This document shows positions 1 to 8,884 of a stretch of 64,000 bases of DNA, one piece after another; positions within the stretch are counted from its first letter, which is position 1; each line of letters starts with the position of its first letter. Source of the DNA: Campylobacter gastrosuis (lineage in GTDB: Bacteria > Campylobacterota > Campylobacteria > Campylobacterales > Campylobacteraceae); the NCBI RefSeq assembly GCF_030249845.1, contig NZ_JANURM010000002.1, positions 62,001-126,000 of the forward strand, given 5' to 3'. The notes beneath the pieces were generated by a model. The model saw only the letters and a program-made list of their open reading frames with translations, was not told the DNA's origin and did no database searches. Both the position numbers and the translations under genes were made by a program.

Positions 1-1
1 C

Positions 2-535
2 ATTTTTGTCTGTGCAAACGCCGCTGAAAGTGGTGCTTTTGTTGGCTTTGAAGCCGATTATTCGTTTAACACACAGCTAGATGACAAGGCTGGTAGAGAT
101 GATGAGAAATTTAAAGGCAAGAATTTAGGGCTTGGCGTTAAGGGCGGTTATGACTTTGGCGTGGCACGAATTTATGGTGCTTTAAGCCAAGATTCTAAGG
201 CAAAGGATAAGGGTATTAACTGGCGAACAACCAAGCTTTACACCGGTGCTGACTGGACACCGGAATTTTCTAGCGGTGTAAGGGGCGTTTTGGGCGGATT
301 TTTAGGCTATGCCTACATAAAAGACACAAACCCAAAATACTCAAATAGCGGCGGTGGCGGCTTTATGTATGGTGCAAAAGTTGGTCTGCTTTTTGATATA
401 GACACTCACAACTCATTTGAAATGGGTTATAAATGCAACATTGCAAAATTTGGCGTAGATGACGGCGAAGAGGTAAATTTTGATTTAACACAAAAACAAC
501 ACAGCGTCTATGCTGGATACAACTACAAATTCTAA
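2..535 (+). CDS. Outer-membrane beta-barrel protein, 3' part only
   Basis: The reading frame is open from the first bases of the window, so the true start lies upstream. The visible N-terminus is a hydrophobic run ending in a signal-peptidase-like AxA site (VCANAAES). The rest is typical of a small barrel: alternating aromatic and glycine residues, repeated YxF and GYxY patterns, and a C-terminal phenylalanine (AGYNYKF) as recognised by the Bam machinery. An internal GTG at 161 would remove the signal sequence and first strands, so I do not accept it as the start. Function is probably a small porin or surface antigen; the exact family is not recognised. A strong hairpin terminator follows immediately. 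Confidence 0.75.
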   Translation: MFVCANAAESGAFVGFEADYSFNTQLDDKAGRDDEKFKGKNLGLGVKGGYDFGVARIYGALSQDSKAKDKGINWRTTKLYTGADWTPEFSSGVRGVLGGFLGYAYIKDTNPKYSNSGGGGFMYGAKVGLLFDIDTHNSFEMGYKCNIAKFGVDDGEEVNFDLTQKQHSVYAGYNYKF

Positions 536-537
536 AC

Positions 538-564
538 AAAAACGCACGTAATTCGTGCGTTTTT
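538..564 (+). terminator. Rho-independent terminator of the barrel gene
   Basis: Perfect 11-bp stem (538-548 with 554-564) and a 5-nt loop. The descending arm ends in a run of five T residues. It starts 3 nt after the stop codon. The sequence from here to 744 shows nothing else I can support. Confidence 0.9.
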
Positions 565-744
565 ATCTTATATTGCAAATTTACAAATCGCCATAAATTA
601 GAAAGTAATAAAAATATGTGCATAATGCAAACCTATATCAATTTATCCAGTTATTATCAATATAAAATTTTTAAGATTAGTATGTTTTATATAAAAAAAT
701 AAATTATTAAAATTTCGTTAATTTTTGCGTTTAAAAAACTTTCT

Positions 745-774
745 TATAATTCGCCAAAATTTTAAAACAAGGAG
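745..774 (+). promoter_or_regulatory. Promoter -10 and RBS of the SMR gene
   Basis: A TATAAT hexamer at 745-750 is preceded by T-rich DNA, the usual form of Campylobacter sigma70 promoters, which often lack a clear -35. A strong AAGGAG ribosome-binding site lies at 769-774, 5 nt before the ATG at 780. Confidence 0.6.
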
Positions 775-779
775 TAAAA

Positions 780-1115
780 ATGGTAAAGTATTACGCACTT
801 TTGGGCGTTACAATCGTGCTTGAAACACTAGGTACCACACTTTTAAAGCTTAGCGATGGTTTTAATAAGCCAATTTATGGCGTTTTATCGCTTGTGGCAT
901 TTGGACTGCTTTTTTATCTGTTTTCGTTTGTGATTAGGCATATCCCTATCGGCGTTGCGTATGCGATTTGGTCGGCACTTGGCATTGTTTTAATCTCGCT
1001 TGTTGGCTGGATTTTTATGGGTCAAAAGCTAGATTTACCTGCGATTTTAGGAATTTTACTTATTATTGGTGGAGTTGTGACAATCCAACTTTTCTCAAAA
1101 AGCATCTCTCATTAA
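780..1115 (+). CDS. Small multidrug resistance (SMR/EmrE-like) efflux protein
   Basis: This 111-aa protein has four predicted membrane helices and closely follows EmrE. It carries the essential membrane glutamate (E15, equivalent to EmrE E14) in a LETLGTT motif, the GVAYAIWSALGIVLIS helix with Y61 and W64, and the GQKLDLPAILG loop. The family exports cationic lipophilic drugs, quaternary ammonium compounds or guanidinium by proton antiport as an antiparallel dimer. The gene stands alone with its own promoter. The close similarity to EmrE in the substrate-binding residues favours a homodimeric drug exporter over a paired SMR or a guanidinium exporter, but the substrate is not shown. Confidence 0.92.
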   Translation: MVKYYALLGVTIVLETLGTTLLKLSDGFNKPIYGVLSLVAFGLLFYLFSFVIRHIPIGVAYAIWSALGIVLISLVGWIFMGQKLDLPAILGILLIIGGVVTIQLFSKSISH

Positions 1116-1116
1116 A

Positions 1117-1143
1117 ATTTAGCCATTTTAAAAATGGCTAAAT
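1117..1143. terminator. Shared hairpin between SMR gene and xerH
   Basis: Perfect 12-bp inverted repeat (1117-1128 with 1132-1143) and a 3-nt loop between the two convergent genes; its right arm touches the last base of the xerH stop codon. The T-tracts on both sides are short, so it is probably a modest bidirectional terminator. Confidence 0.6.
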
Positions 1144-2204
1144 CATTCACTTAAATCCTCTGCTACTTTTGCGGCTAATTTTAGCTTATCATTATCAAAA
1201 TGCGTGTAAATTCTAGACGTGTTTAAACTAGCGTGTCCGAGTGCTTCTTGCACCAGCACGATGTCCTTTTGCTTTTTATAAAGCATTGTCGCAAAGGTGT
1301 GGCGAAGCATATGAGCGCCGTTTTTTTCTTTGCGAATTCCAGCCTTAAATAAAATCTGCTCCACTATTCGGCTAACGTAAGCTTGGGTTAGCCTTTCGCC
1401 CTTTTTGTTGATGAAAAGATAGCCCTCTTTATTGATATAGCTTATCGCTATTGCGTCTAAAAATTTCTCAATTAAATGGCGTTTTATCATCACAATTCTA
1501 TATTTATTACCCTTGCCACGTATGCGTATAACGTATAAATCGCCATCTTCGGTTATATCTTTTCGCTTTAAATTTAGAGCTTCGCTTACACGAATTCCAG
1601 TGAAAATTATGAGTTTGATTATTAACTTATTGCGATTTTCATTGCTCTTAAAATCAGCCTCGTCAATTGCTGTTAAAAACCGCTTAACCTCTTCTTCGCT
1701 CATAAATTCAGGCAGTTTTTGCCCTCTGTTGCCACTTACACCGCCCCAATTTTTAAGCTCAATGTCAAAGACGTGAGCCTTGCCATCCTCTTCGTTTTGC
1801 TTATCTAAAAATGCAAAAAAGTTAATCACTGAAATTCGGTAATTTTTCTTACTTGCGTCACTTAGCCCACCAGTGACACTGGCTAAAATTTCGCTAAGTA
1901 GCTCCTCGTCAATCTGTTTAAGACTAGAAAGCCCATAAAAACAGAGCGTTTCATAAATCTTTTTAAGCGGATTAAAATATGTATTTATGCCAGTAAGTCC
2001 GGCGTTTCTAGCCATTTTCACAAGTCCGTCAAGCACGTCAATACTGCTTACCTGCCTGTTTAGCTGATAATTTACAGATGCTAGAATTTGCGGATTTCTA
2101 AGCTCTTTGTTTGAGAGAGAGCTAAGCTTAAATTTCACGTAGCGAGTGAGCCAAAAAAGCAGTGAAAGCTCAAAGGTTTCTTTATTATCAAGTGGGTATT
2201 TCAA
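1143..2204 (-). CDS. xerH: XerH-type tyrosine recombinase (chromosome dimer resolution)
   Basis: This 353-aa tyrosine recombinase has an N-terminal SAM-like DNA-binding half (about 1-160) and a C-terminal catalytic domain. The full catalytic set is visible: R205 (TGIRVSEAL), K231 (RGKGNKYR), H298-x-x-R301 (HMLRHTF), H324 (LGHAS) and nucleophile Y333 (SRIYTHF). At about 350 residues it is longer than E. coli XerC/XerD (about 300), as expected for the single-recombinase XerH system of Campylobacterota, which resolves dimers at a difH site with FtsK. No integrase-type context (att repeats, phage genes) surrounds it, so a housekeeping role is preferred over an element integrase. Confidence 0.88.
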   Translation of the reverse strand: MKYPLDNKETFELSLLFWLTRYVKFKLSSLSNKELRNPQILASVNYQLNRQVSSIDVLDGLVKMARNAGLTGINTYFNPLKKIYETLCFYGLSSLKQIDEELLSEILASVTGGLSDASKKNYRISVINFFAFLDKQNEEDGKAHVFDIELKNWGGVSGNRGQKLPEFMSEEEVKRFLTAIDEADFKSNENRNKLIIKLIIFTGIRVSEALNLKRKDITEDGDLYVIRIRGKGNKYRIVMIKRHLIEKFLDAIAISYINKEGYLFINKKGERLTQAYVSRIVEQILFKAGIRKEKNGAHMLRHTFATMLYKKQKDIVLVQEALGHASLNTSRIYTHFDNDKLKLAAKVAEDLSE

Positions 2205-2279
2205 AATTTATCCTTTAATTTAAGCAGATTATAGCTATAAATTTATATAATTTTGCTTTTGATTTTAAGGATTTTGGCG

Positions 2280-3044
2280 ATGAAAGTGGCATTTTTTGAC
2301 TCTGGTTTTGGCGGACTTAGCGTTTTAAGCGAGGCGCTTGGTAGGTTTAAGGGCTGTGAGTTTATCTATTTTGCCGATACAAAAAACGTCCCTTACGGCG
2401 TAAAAAGCGTGGAGCAAATCACCAAACTTTCGCTTAGAGCGTGTGAGTTTTTGGCTTCTTTAAATGTTAAAGCCATTATCATTGCTTGCAATACCGCAAC
2501 AAGTGCCGCCGTAGCCGAGCTTAGAGCAAATTTAGACGTGCCAATAATCGGTATGGAGCCAGCGGTAAAACAAGCCCTAAAAACATCCACAAACTGCATA
2601 CTTACTGCTACAAATGCCACGATAAATGGCACTAAGCTTGATAATCTCATAAGCACCCTAAACGCTCACGAAAGGGTGGCAAAACTAGCACTACCTAGGC
2701 TTGTAGAGTTTGCTGAAAATTTGGAGTTTGAGAGCCAAAATGTGCGTGAATATTTAGAGCGTGAGCTTAGCGGATTTGATTTAAGCAAGTATGGCTCACT
2801 CGTGCTTGGCTGCACGCATTTTAACTATTTTAAGGACACAATGCGTGAAATTTTGCCAAAAAATGTGGAGTTTATTGACGGGATTGACGGCACTTTAAGG
2901 CGTTTGTGCGAAATTTTACCAGCTATAAAAACAGGGCAGGGCGAAAATCAAACAAGCTACTTTTGCTCGTATGAAAAGTGTGAGAAAGACGAAAAAATCG
3001 CCACGCTTTTAGCTAGACTTGAAGTAATGAGAGGGATAAAATGA
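2280..3044 (+). CDS. murI: Glutamate racemase
   Basis: Interconverts L- and D-glutamate to supply D-Glu for peptidoglycan. I choose the ATG at 2280 (MKVAFFDSGFGG), giving 254 aa: a TAAGGA ribosome site lies 8 nt upstream, and the nine residues encoded before it (2253-2279) match nothing in the family. The two catalytic cysteines are present in their usual motifs, C70 (ACNTATS) and C178 (LGCTHF), with the N-terminal DSGFGG loop at 7-12. The stop overlaps the start of the next gene by 4 nt (ATGA). Confidence 0.95.
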   Translation: MKVAFFDSGFGGLSVLSEALGRFKGCEFIYFADTKNVPYGVKSVEQITKLSLRACEFLASLNVKAIIIACNTATSAAVAELRANLDVPIIGMEPAVKQALKTSTNCILTATNATINGTKLDNLISTLNAHERVAKLALPRLVEFAENLEFESQNVREYLERELSGFDLSKYGSLVLGCTHFNYFKDTMREILPKNVEFIDGIDGTLRRLCEILPAIKTGQGENQTSYFCSYEKCEKDEKIATLLARLEVMRGIK

Positions 3045-3916
3045 GCGAGTATTTAGACGAGGTTAAAAAGGAATTTAACGAGTATTTACAAAAGAGCGGC
3101 GGAGATAGGGTTTTGTTTTTACAAAGCTTAATTGGGGCGATGAGTTATCGCATTATAGGGCTTGATAAAAGTTGGACGGCTGAGTGTTTTAGCACTAACG
3201 ACTACGAAAAACACTTAGATCTTATCTATCAGGCGAATAGATTTTTGCTAATGCCTAGCTGTTCTGGCGGATATGATCACTCTATGAACACCTTTGCGAT
3301 TTTTCGCTCGTTTTACTGCAATGATTTAGGCGTGATTGAGCGTATTTTACCGCACGAACTTGGGATTTGTAAAAACGGCTATCCTTTTTATCTTGCGTTT
3401 TGCAACCTTTTTATGGGGCTTTGGTATAAAGATGAGAAAATTTTAGACTACGCCGTGCCAAAGGCTGTGAAATTTAGCGAGAGTAAAAAACCGCTTTGGG
3501 AGAGAAGCGCCGTGAGATTTTTGCTTGGAATTTATGAAAAGGACGCTGAAATTTTAAGCGAGAGTTTTAAAGAAATTTGCACTTTAATCTCACGAATTGA
3601 TATAAACGAATATGATAAAATCGCCGCTCCACACGGATTTTACGCTATGGCTTTATGTTTTGGATTTGATGATTTTACCCTGCCAGATTGTAAAAATTTT
3701 AGCATTGATTTTGCAAAATGGCAAAGGCAAAATTTGGGTTACAAACCAAAGCTTTATTTTAAATTTCAGGGCGAATTAGAGCTTTTAAACACCATTTTAA
3801 CCCACGATGTGGCAAAAAGCATAATTAGAAAGCCATACGAAAATGATAAGAAATTTTATTTAGACGAAGACGAAATGGCAAAAAATATGGCAAGAGAGCT
3901 TGATGCTACTTTCTAG
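3041..3916 (+). CDS. Imm49-like hypothetical protein
   Basis: This is a 291-aa soluble, mostly helical protein rich in aromatic residues, with no signal peptide. Its layout (GYPFYLAFCNLFMGLWYKDE, a central WERSAVRFLL segment, a later APHGFYAMALCF segment and a C-terminal KFYLDEDEM) resembles my recollection of the Imm49 family, predicted immunity proteins of polymorphic-toxin systems. The family match is from memory and is not decisive. No toxin gene is visible next to it. It is translationally coupled to murI by a 4-nt overlap and ends converging on plsC with an 11-nt overlap. An orphan immunity or unrelated housekeeping role are both possible. Confidence 0.5.
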   Translation: MSEYLDEVKKEFNEYLQKSGGDRVLFLQSLIGAMSYRIIGLDKSWTAECFSTNDYEKHLDLIYQANRFLLMPSCSGGYDHSMNTFAIFRSFYCNDLGVIERILPHELGICKNGYPFYLAFCNLFMGLWYKDEKILDYAVPKAVKFSESKKPLWERSAVRFLLGIYEKDAEILSESFKEICTLISRIDINEYDKIAAPHGFYAMALCFGFDDFTLPDCKNFSIDFAKWQRQNLGYKPKLYFKFQGELELLNTILTHDVAKSIIRKPYENDKKFYLDEDEMAKNMARELDATF

Positions 3917-4577
3917 CCTCATCAAGCGTTTTTTGCATATTCGCCCTAGCGGTTTCAAGCCAGTTTTCATCGCTTCTATCAACTGGCGGTAAGAAAATGA
4001 CCTTTATAGTGCCGTTTTTAAAGCTGAAATTTTTAACATCTAAGATTTGTGAATTTACAATCACAACTGGCTGAACGACCAAATTTAGCTTATCAGCCAC
4101 CATTTTAGCACCACTTTGAAATTTCAAAAGTCGCTCGCCCTTAGCTCTCGTGCCTTCTGGGAAAATGGCAATAACTCGCCCATTTTTAACCCTGTCCTTT
4201 ACCTCTTTTATGAGATTAACAAGTGCTCTTGGGCTTTGCCTGTCAATGGGGATCATCTTTGGGATTGATAAAATTTTGCCGATTATGGGTATTTCGCCTA
4301 TCTCTTTTTTAGCCACCCACGCTAAATTTTTTGGATAAATCTCCTCCATTACGACAATGTCAAGCATACTTTTATGATTTATAATTAGCATATTTGCTGG
4401 TGCTATCTTACCGATGACTTCAAGCTTATAAAAGCCTAAAATTCGCTGCGATTTTGCCCAAAATCTGCGGACTGGGTGTATAAATTTTGGCAAAAGCCAC
4501 ATAAAAAATATAACAATTAAAACGCTTAAAACAAACTCAACGGCGTAATAACCGCCCTTAATTCTTGATAATATCAT
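3906..4577 (-). CDS. plsC: 1-acyl-sn-glycerol-3-phosphate acyltransferase
   Basis: Transfers an acyl chain to lysophosphatidic acid to make phosphatidic acid at the inner membrane. This 223-aa protein has an N-terminal membrane helix (about 10-30), the catalytic H(X4)D motif NHKSMLD with H68 and D73, and the glycerol-phosphate-binding FPEGTR block at 139-144. It overlaps the upstream gene by 20 nt and is the last gene of the ctpA-pur-plsC run on the minus strand. The same order (purQ, unknown, plsC) occurs in C. jejuni as I remember it. Confidence 0.93.
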   Translation of the reverse strand: MILSRIKGGYYAVEFVLSVLIVIFFMWLLPKFIHPVRRFWAKSQRILGFYKLEVIGKIAPANMLIINHKSMLDIVVMEEIYPKNLAWVAKKEIGEIPIIGKILSIPKMIPIDRQSPRALVNLIKEVKDRVKNGRVIAIFPEGTRAKGERLLKFQSGAKMVADKLNLVVQPVVIVNSQILDVKNFSFKNGTIKVIFLPPVDRSDENWLETARANMQKTLDEARK

Positions 4578-5799
4578 CTTTTTTTACCCAGCCTATCTTG
4601 CCGTCATTAAATAAAATTTTAACATATTCGTTTCGCTCATTTAAAATTTCAATGCCCTCTTTGGTTTTTGAGATATAAAATATCGTTGAATTTGTAGTTG
4701 GTAGGATTTTTACACTTACATCTTGCTTTAAAGTCGCTTTTCTAAATGGATTGTAGGTGTAAATTCCAAGTGCGACAAGTAAGCCAACGGCGATAAAATA
4801 GCTAATCTTTCGCCTAAAAATTCCAAGCACAAAGAGTAAAATGGCAAGTGAGTAAATCGTAACATTTTTATATGTTGCGATATCGCTTTGCTTTGGATTT
4901 AGCCCCACGTGAGTGCTTATCTCGTCATCTTCAACGCTAACTGGCAGCGAAAAGCTCTCAAATTTCTCTTTTTGCAGGTTGTAGTAGCTAAAATCAAGTG
5001 AGCGTTTGTTTGGCTTAAATACGGCAAAATAATATGCACTTTGGCTGCCAAAGTCCCCATTTATCGTATCTACGCCCTGTTTTATCAGAGTGCGGTCGTT
5101 TATGAAAAACGAAGCCAAATCAACATTTTTGCCAGAAATTTCAACAATCATAATGTTGCTTAAATCATCAAATTTTGTTGTCTTAAATTTCTTAACTTCA
5201 AGGCTATTTGCAACGATATTGTTGTAGTTATTTGGTGCTTTTAACTCTTTGATTTTTGGTAAAAATATATTTATGCTACTCTTTTGATACTCGGTTCTGT
5301 TGTGCTTTAAGTTTAGTGTAAAATTCACGCTCTTTGTCGTGGAATTTTTGGCTTGTAGATACAGCGTCGCCGTGTATGTCGTGTCGTTTTGCGATTTGAC
5401 CCACTGGATAAATTTACTATTTACCCACTTGATATTTCTCTCATCAAGGGTGCTTTCAAACTCAAAATCAAGCTCACTTTGCGGATTTGCCGTAATTTCA
5501 ACCTTAAAAATTTCGCCAACAACCACGTTTTTTGGCATATTTTGCACTTTTAAGATTAAATCACGCTTTTTAATCGTGTCATAAAGTGAGCTATCAGGTA
5601 TGCTTAAATCTGGCTCGTCGGTAGGCATAATGTTTTTTATATCATCAGCCTTGATACTCTCTTTTTTAGGCGTAAGTCTGCTTTTATCCACCAAATTATC
5701 GCTCTTGCCACGCTCTAACATATCAAAAACGCTAGGCTCGTTTAGGCTAGTCGCTCCTAAATTTATGGCGAGTAAAAACAGAAGTAGCTTTTTTACCAA
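4558..5799 (-). CDS. Exported membrane protein with C-terminal SH3-like tail
   Basis: No function is recognised for this 413-aa protein. It has a short signal peptide (about 1-16, KKLLLFLLAINLGA), a long extracytoplasmic beta-rich part (about 80-310, somewhat like BatD-type beta domains), two membrane helices (about 313-328 and 331-349), and a C-terminal segment (about 360-410) resembling a bacterial SH3 domain, ending GKIGWVKKDDI. In C. jejuni the equivalent position between purQ and plsC is held by a predicted periplasmic protein. The start overlaps the 3' end of purQ by 7 nt, so it is probably translated from the pur transcript. A role at the cell envelope is likely but not proven. Confidence 0.75.
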   Translation of the reverse strand: MVKKLLLFLLAINLGATSLNEPSVFDMLERGKSDNLVDKSRLTPKKESIKADDIKNIMPTDEPDLSIPDSSLYDTIKKRDLILKVQNMPKNVVVGEIFKVEITANPQSELDFEFESTLDERNIKWVNSKFIQWVKSQNDTTYTATLYLQAKNSTTKSVNFTLNLKHNRTEYQKSSINIFLPKIKELKAPNNYNNIVANSLEVKKFKTTKFDDLSNIMIVEISGKNVDLASFFINDRTLIKQGVDTINGDFGSQSAYYFAVFKPNKRSLDFSYYNLQKEKFESFSLPVSVEDDEISTHVGLNPKQSDIATYKNVTIYSLAILLFVLGIFRRKISYFIAVGLLVALGIYTYNPFRKATLKQDVSVKILPTTNSTIFYISKTKEGIEILNERNEYVKILFNDGKIGWVKKDDIIKN

Positions 5800-6458
5800 A
5801 CTAGCCCTTTTAGCATTTTTAGCCCGTCATCTGTGCCTAAAATTTTCTCACAAGCGCGTTCAGGGTGGGGCATAAGTCCGAAAATTTTCTTATCTTTATC
5901 ACAAATTCCAGCAATGCCATCAACCGAGCCGTTTGGATTTAGCTCAGCTCCGTTTTTATCGCAGTATTTAAGCAAAACTTGCTCGTTTTCATAAAGCGTT
6001 CTTAGCGTGTTTTCATCGGTGAAATAATTACCCTCGCCGTGAGCGATAGGGATATTTACTATCTCATTTACGCTTAAATTTGATAAAAATTTATTGCTAT
6101 TTGCGATGACTTTTAGATGATGATACTTTGAGATAAAGCTCATACTTTCGTTTCTGCGCATAGCGCCGGGCAGAAGTCCTAGCTCTAAGAGCATTTGAAA
6201 GCCGTTGCAAATTCCAAGCACATATCCGCCAGCCTTTGCGTGAGCCAAGACTGCTTTCATCGCTGGGCTAAATTTCGCAATGGCAGCCGTCCTTAAATAA
6301 TCGCCATAGCTAAAACCGCCCGGCAATACGACCAAATCGGCATTAAAGCTGTCTTGCTTGTGCCAGATGATTTGCGTATCACAGCCTAGAAGTTTAAATG
6401 CGTATTCGGTGTCTTTCTCGCAGTTCGTGCCGGGAAATAAAACGATAGCGACTTTCAT
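5793..6458 (-). CDS. purQ: Phosphoribosylformylglycinamidine synthase, glutaminase subunit
   Basis: Releases ammonia from glutamine for the FGAM synthase complex (PurL with PurS and PurQ) in purine synthesis. This 221-aa class I amidotransferase has its catalytic triad in place: C84 in LGICNGFQML, and H198 and E200 in MPHPERA. The N-terminus (VALFPGTNCEKD-like) is typical. The start overlaps the purS stop by 4 nt, which couples the two subunits. The large subunit purL is not in this window. Confidence 0.96.
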   Translation of the reverse strand: MKVAIVLFPGTNCEKDTEYAFKLLGCDTQIIWHKQDSFNADLVVLPGGFSYGDYLRTAAIAKFSPAMKAVLAHAKAGGYVLGICNGFQMLLELGLLPGAMRRNESMSFISKYHHLKVIANSNKFLSNLSVNEIVNIPIAHGEGNYFTDENTLRTLYENEQVLLKYCDKNGAELNPNGSVDGIAGICDKDKKIFGLMPHPERACEKILGTDDGLKMLKGLVW

Positions 6459-6691
6459 AACACTATCTCGTAATCTTCAATAACGGTGTTTGCCAAAAGC
6501 TCCTCGCACATAACTTCAAGCTGTTTTTTGGCTTCATTTTTATCGTTTGAGTCAATGTCAAGGACGATTTGTTTGCCAATTCTTACGTTGCTAACATTTG
6601 CAAAGCCAAGTGAGCCAAGTGCGTGCTCTGTTGCCTTACCAGCTGGGTCTAAAACGCCGTTTTTTAGCGCTATATTTATAACTGCTCTCAT
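6455..6691 (-). CDS. purS: Phosphoribosylformylglycinamidine synthase subunit PurS
   Basis: This 78-aa protein is the small dimeric subunit that docks PurQ onto small-type PurL and helps to channel ammonia. Length and pattern fit: AVINIALKNGVLDPAGKATEHALGSLGF at the start, then a VRIGKQIVLDI strand. It lies 8 nt downstream of purC and is coupled to purQ. Its presence implies the three-subunit form of FGAM synthase. Confidence 0.95.
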   Translation of the reverse strand: MRAVINIALKNGVLDPAGKATEHALGSLGFANVSNVRIGKQIVLDIDSNDKNEAKKQLEVMCEELLANTVIEDYEIVL

Positions 6692-6699
6692 TTTGTGCC

Positions 6700-7410
6700 T
6701 TACGATAAAATTCTTCTTAGAACTTCTTCATAAGCGACTTTTACTTCGCCAATGCCCTGTCTAAATCTGTCTTTATCAAGCTTTTCATTTGTTTTAGCGT
6801 CCCAAAATCTGCAACTATCAGGGCTAATTTCATCAGCTAAAATTATATTGCCATCTTTATCAACACCAAATTCTACTTTAAAATCTACGAGTTTTAACCC
6901 TTTTTCTTCAAAGAATTTAAACAAAATTGAGTTAATCTCGCGCCCTAAATGGCGTAAAATTTGTAAATCTTTCTCGCTTTTTACTAAATTCATCACAATA
7001 CAATGCTCATCATTTACAAGCGGATCGTTTAAATCATCATTTTTGTAATAAAACTCAACCAAAGTCAGCGGTAGAATCGTGCCTTCAACGATACCAAGAC
7101 GCTTTGTGAGCGAACCAGTGGCGATATTTCTTACGACCACTTCAAGTGGGATAATATCTACCTTTTTAATAACCTGCTCGGTTTCGCTAATCGTATCAAC
7201 TAGGTGTGTTTGTATGCCGTGCTCTTTTAGCAGTCTAAAAATTTGAGTGCTAATTTTATTATTTAAAGCACCCTTGCCAGCCTCGCTACCCCTTTTTTGT
7301 GCGTTAAAGGCTGTTAAATCATCTTTAAATTCAGCTATTAGCAGGTTTTCATCATCTGTTTTGTATAGCTTTTTGCCCTTGCCCTCGTAAAGCAACTCAC
7401 CCTTTTTCAT
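6700..7410 (-). CDS. purC: SAICAR synthase
   Basis: Joins aspartate to CAIR to give SAICAR in purine synthesis, using ATP. The 236 aa match the usual length. Motifs include the N-terminal [13 protein letters not shown] nucleotide-binding strand, the [10 protein letters not shown] segment, and the [12 protein letters not shown] substrate loop near 200. The start ATG has a ribosome site (AGGAG-like, upstream of 7410) and sits 1 nt after the ctpA stop, so ctpA, purC, purS and purQ form one transcript. Confidence 0.96.
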   Translation of the reverse strand: MKKGELLYEGKGKKLYKTDDENLLIAEFKDDLTAFNAQKRGSEAGKGALNNKISTQIFRLLKEHGIQTHLVDTISETEQVIKKVDIIPLEVVVRNIATGSLTKRLGIVEGTILPLTLVEFYYKNDDLNDPLVNDEHCIVMNLVKSEKDLQILRHLGREINSILFKFFEEKGLKLVDFKVEFGVDKDGNIILADEISPDSCRFWDAKTNEKLDKDRFRQGIGEVKVAYEEVLRRILS

Positions 7411-7411
7411 T

Positions 7412-8707
7412 CTAGCTCCTTATGTTGGTTTTTAATACTTTTATCACATCAATTGCTGTTTTTAGCTGGATATCATCATCTACTTTTTGCTTTGTGATGA
7501 TATTTTTTTGCGTTGTGTTTGTGTCTTTTATCTCATCTTTTTTGCCATCAATCTTTTCAAGTTCGCCCTGCAAATGTGCCTTTAACTCGCTCTCTTTGAT
7601 AGAAAATGCGCTGTTTTCATCTTGTGGGACCTTGCCTTGATGAACGACAACATCAGGAGTTACACCAACGGCTTGAACCGCCTTGCCACTTGGCAAATAA
7701 TATCTTGCTATTGTTAGCTTTATCGCCTCTTTATTTTCAATAGGCAATACAACCTGAACGCTACCCTTGCCAAAGGTGTTTTCGCCAACTATCACGGCAC
7801 GTTTTGAGTCTTGAAGTGAGCCGCTTACTATCTCGCTAGCACTTGCACTACCGCCATTTACTAAGACCACAAGCGGTAGCTTTGTGATTGTAGCGCCTTT
7901 ACTTGCCTTGTATTCGCTATTTTCGCTTGGGTTTCGCCCCTTTTGCGATACGATAATGCCGTTATCAACAAACAAATCCACAAGTCCGACCGCTTGGTTT
8001 AAAAGTCCGCCCGGATTGTTTCTTAAATCTAAAATTATCCCATTTACATTTTGGTTTTGTTTAATGGCTTCTTTTACCTTATTTACGACATTTTTATCAA
8101 AGCTTGTAACCCTAACGTAAAGGATATTGTCATCTTTTATGAGTTTTGAATATACAGACTCAACATTTATCACATCTCGCACGATTTTTAAATCAAATGG
8201 TTTTGGTTCGCCCTTTCTTACGATTGTGATAGTTATTGGAGTTTTTGGCTCGCCGCGCATTTTGCTAACCGCCTCATCAATGGTCGTGCCTAGCGTTGCG
8301 TTGCCGTCAATTCGTAAGATAATATCGCCAGATTTTACCCCAGCCTTGTCCGCTGGTGTGCCTTCAATTGGCGAAACGACCGTTAAAGCGCCGTCTTTAA
8401 TGCTAACCGTGATCCCAAGTCCGCCAAACTGACCGCTTGTATCTGCTTGCATATTTTTAAACGCCTTTTCGTTTAAAAATGCACTGTGAGCATCTAAATT
8501 TTGCATAAGTCCAGTTATGGCTTTATCAACAATCTCTTTTATTTTAATATCATCAACATAATACTCCTCAATAACGCTTATCGCCTTTGTAAGCTTTGAG
8601 AGTGCCTCGTGTCTGTCTTTTAAATTATCATCTTTTGCGTTTAAATTTGTGCTAAAAATTGCAGAAGCTAAAACAGCTGAAAACAGAAAAATTCTACCCT
8701 TATTCAA
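7412..8707 (-). CDS. ctpA: S41 carboxy-terminal processing protease
   Basis: A periplasmic serine protease that trims or degrades envelope proteins from their C-termini. This 431-aa protein has a signal peptide (about 1-24), a PDZ domain (about 95-175) with the GLGITV carboxylate-binding loop, and the S41 catalytic core. The nucleophilic serine lies in the SASASE segment at 287-292 and the general-base lysine is K314 (TFGKGS). A long charged tail (about 365-431) follows. It is the first gene of the ctpA-purCSQ operon; peptidoglycan hydrolases are known targets of such proteases in other bacteria. Confidence 0.94.
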   Translation of the reverse strand: MNKGRIFLFSAVLASAIFSTNLNAKDDNLKDRHEALSKLTKAISVIEEYYVDDIKIKEIVDKAITGLMQNLDAHSAFLNEKAFKNMQADTSGQFGGLGITVSIKDGALTVVSPIEGTPADKAGVKSGDIILRIDGNATLGTTIDEAVSKMRGEPKTPITITIVRKGEPKPFDLKIVRDVINVESVYSKLIKDDNILYVRVTSFDKNVVNKVKEAIKQNQNVNGIILDLRNNPGGLLNQAVGLVDLFVDNGIIVSQKGRNPSENSEYKASKGATITKLPLVVLVNGGSASASEIVSGSLQDSKRAVIVGENTFGKGSVQVVLPIENKEAIKLTIARYYLPSGKAVQAVGVTPDVVVHQGKVPQDENSAFSIKESELKAHLQGELEKIDGKKDEIKDTNTTQKNIITKQKVDDDIQLKTAIDVIKVLKTNIRS

Positions 8708-8825
8708 AAAATTCTCCTCAACTTTAAATAAGGCATAATTTTAATGAAAATTGCCTAAAAATAGGATAAATTTTAAAAATTTTATCAGCTTAAAATTTGA
8801 AAATTTAAAAATTTTATTCAATAAA

Positions 8826-8855
8826 CTTGACAATAACCGACTAAATATATATAAT
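8826..8855 (+). promoter_or_regulatory. Consensus sigma70 promoter with HAIR-like element for clpB
   Basis: TTGACA at 8827-8832 and TATAAT at 8850-8855 are separated by exactly 17 nt, a textbook sigma70 promoter and unusual for Campylobacter, where -35 boxes are poor. The -35 is embedded in a degenerate HAIR-type repeat: CTTGACA (8826-8832), 7 nt, ACTAAAT (8840-8846). The HspR operator consensus is CTTGAGT-N7-ACTCAAG, so each arm matches 5 of 7. HspR control of clpB is known in C. jejuni. A strong AAGGAG lies at 8873-8878. Confidence 0.65.
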
Positions 8856-8884
8856 ACGCTCATTATAAATATAAGGAGAAAAAT

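Noticed and set aside
1143..2204. Integrase of a genomic island
   Set aside because: Length and full catalytic set fit XerH; no tRNA, att repeats or cargo genes flank it.
1143..2252. A difH recombination site next to xerH
   Set aside because: The short flanks of xerH were searched for a 28-40-bp imperfect palindrome; none is convincing and I do not remember the consensus well enough to claim one.
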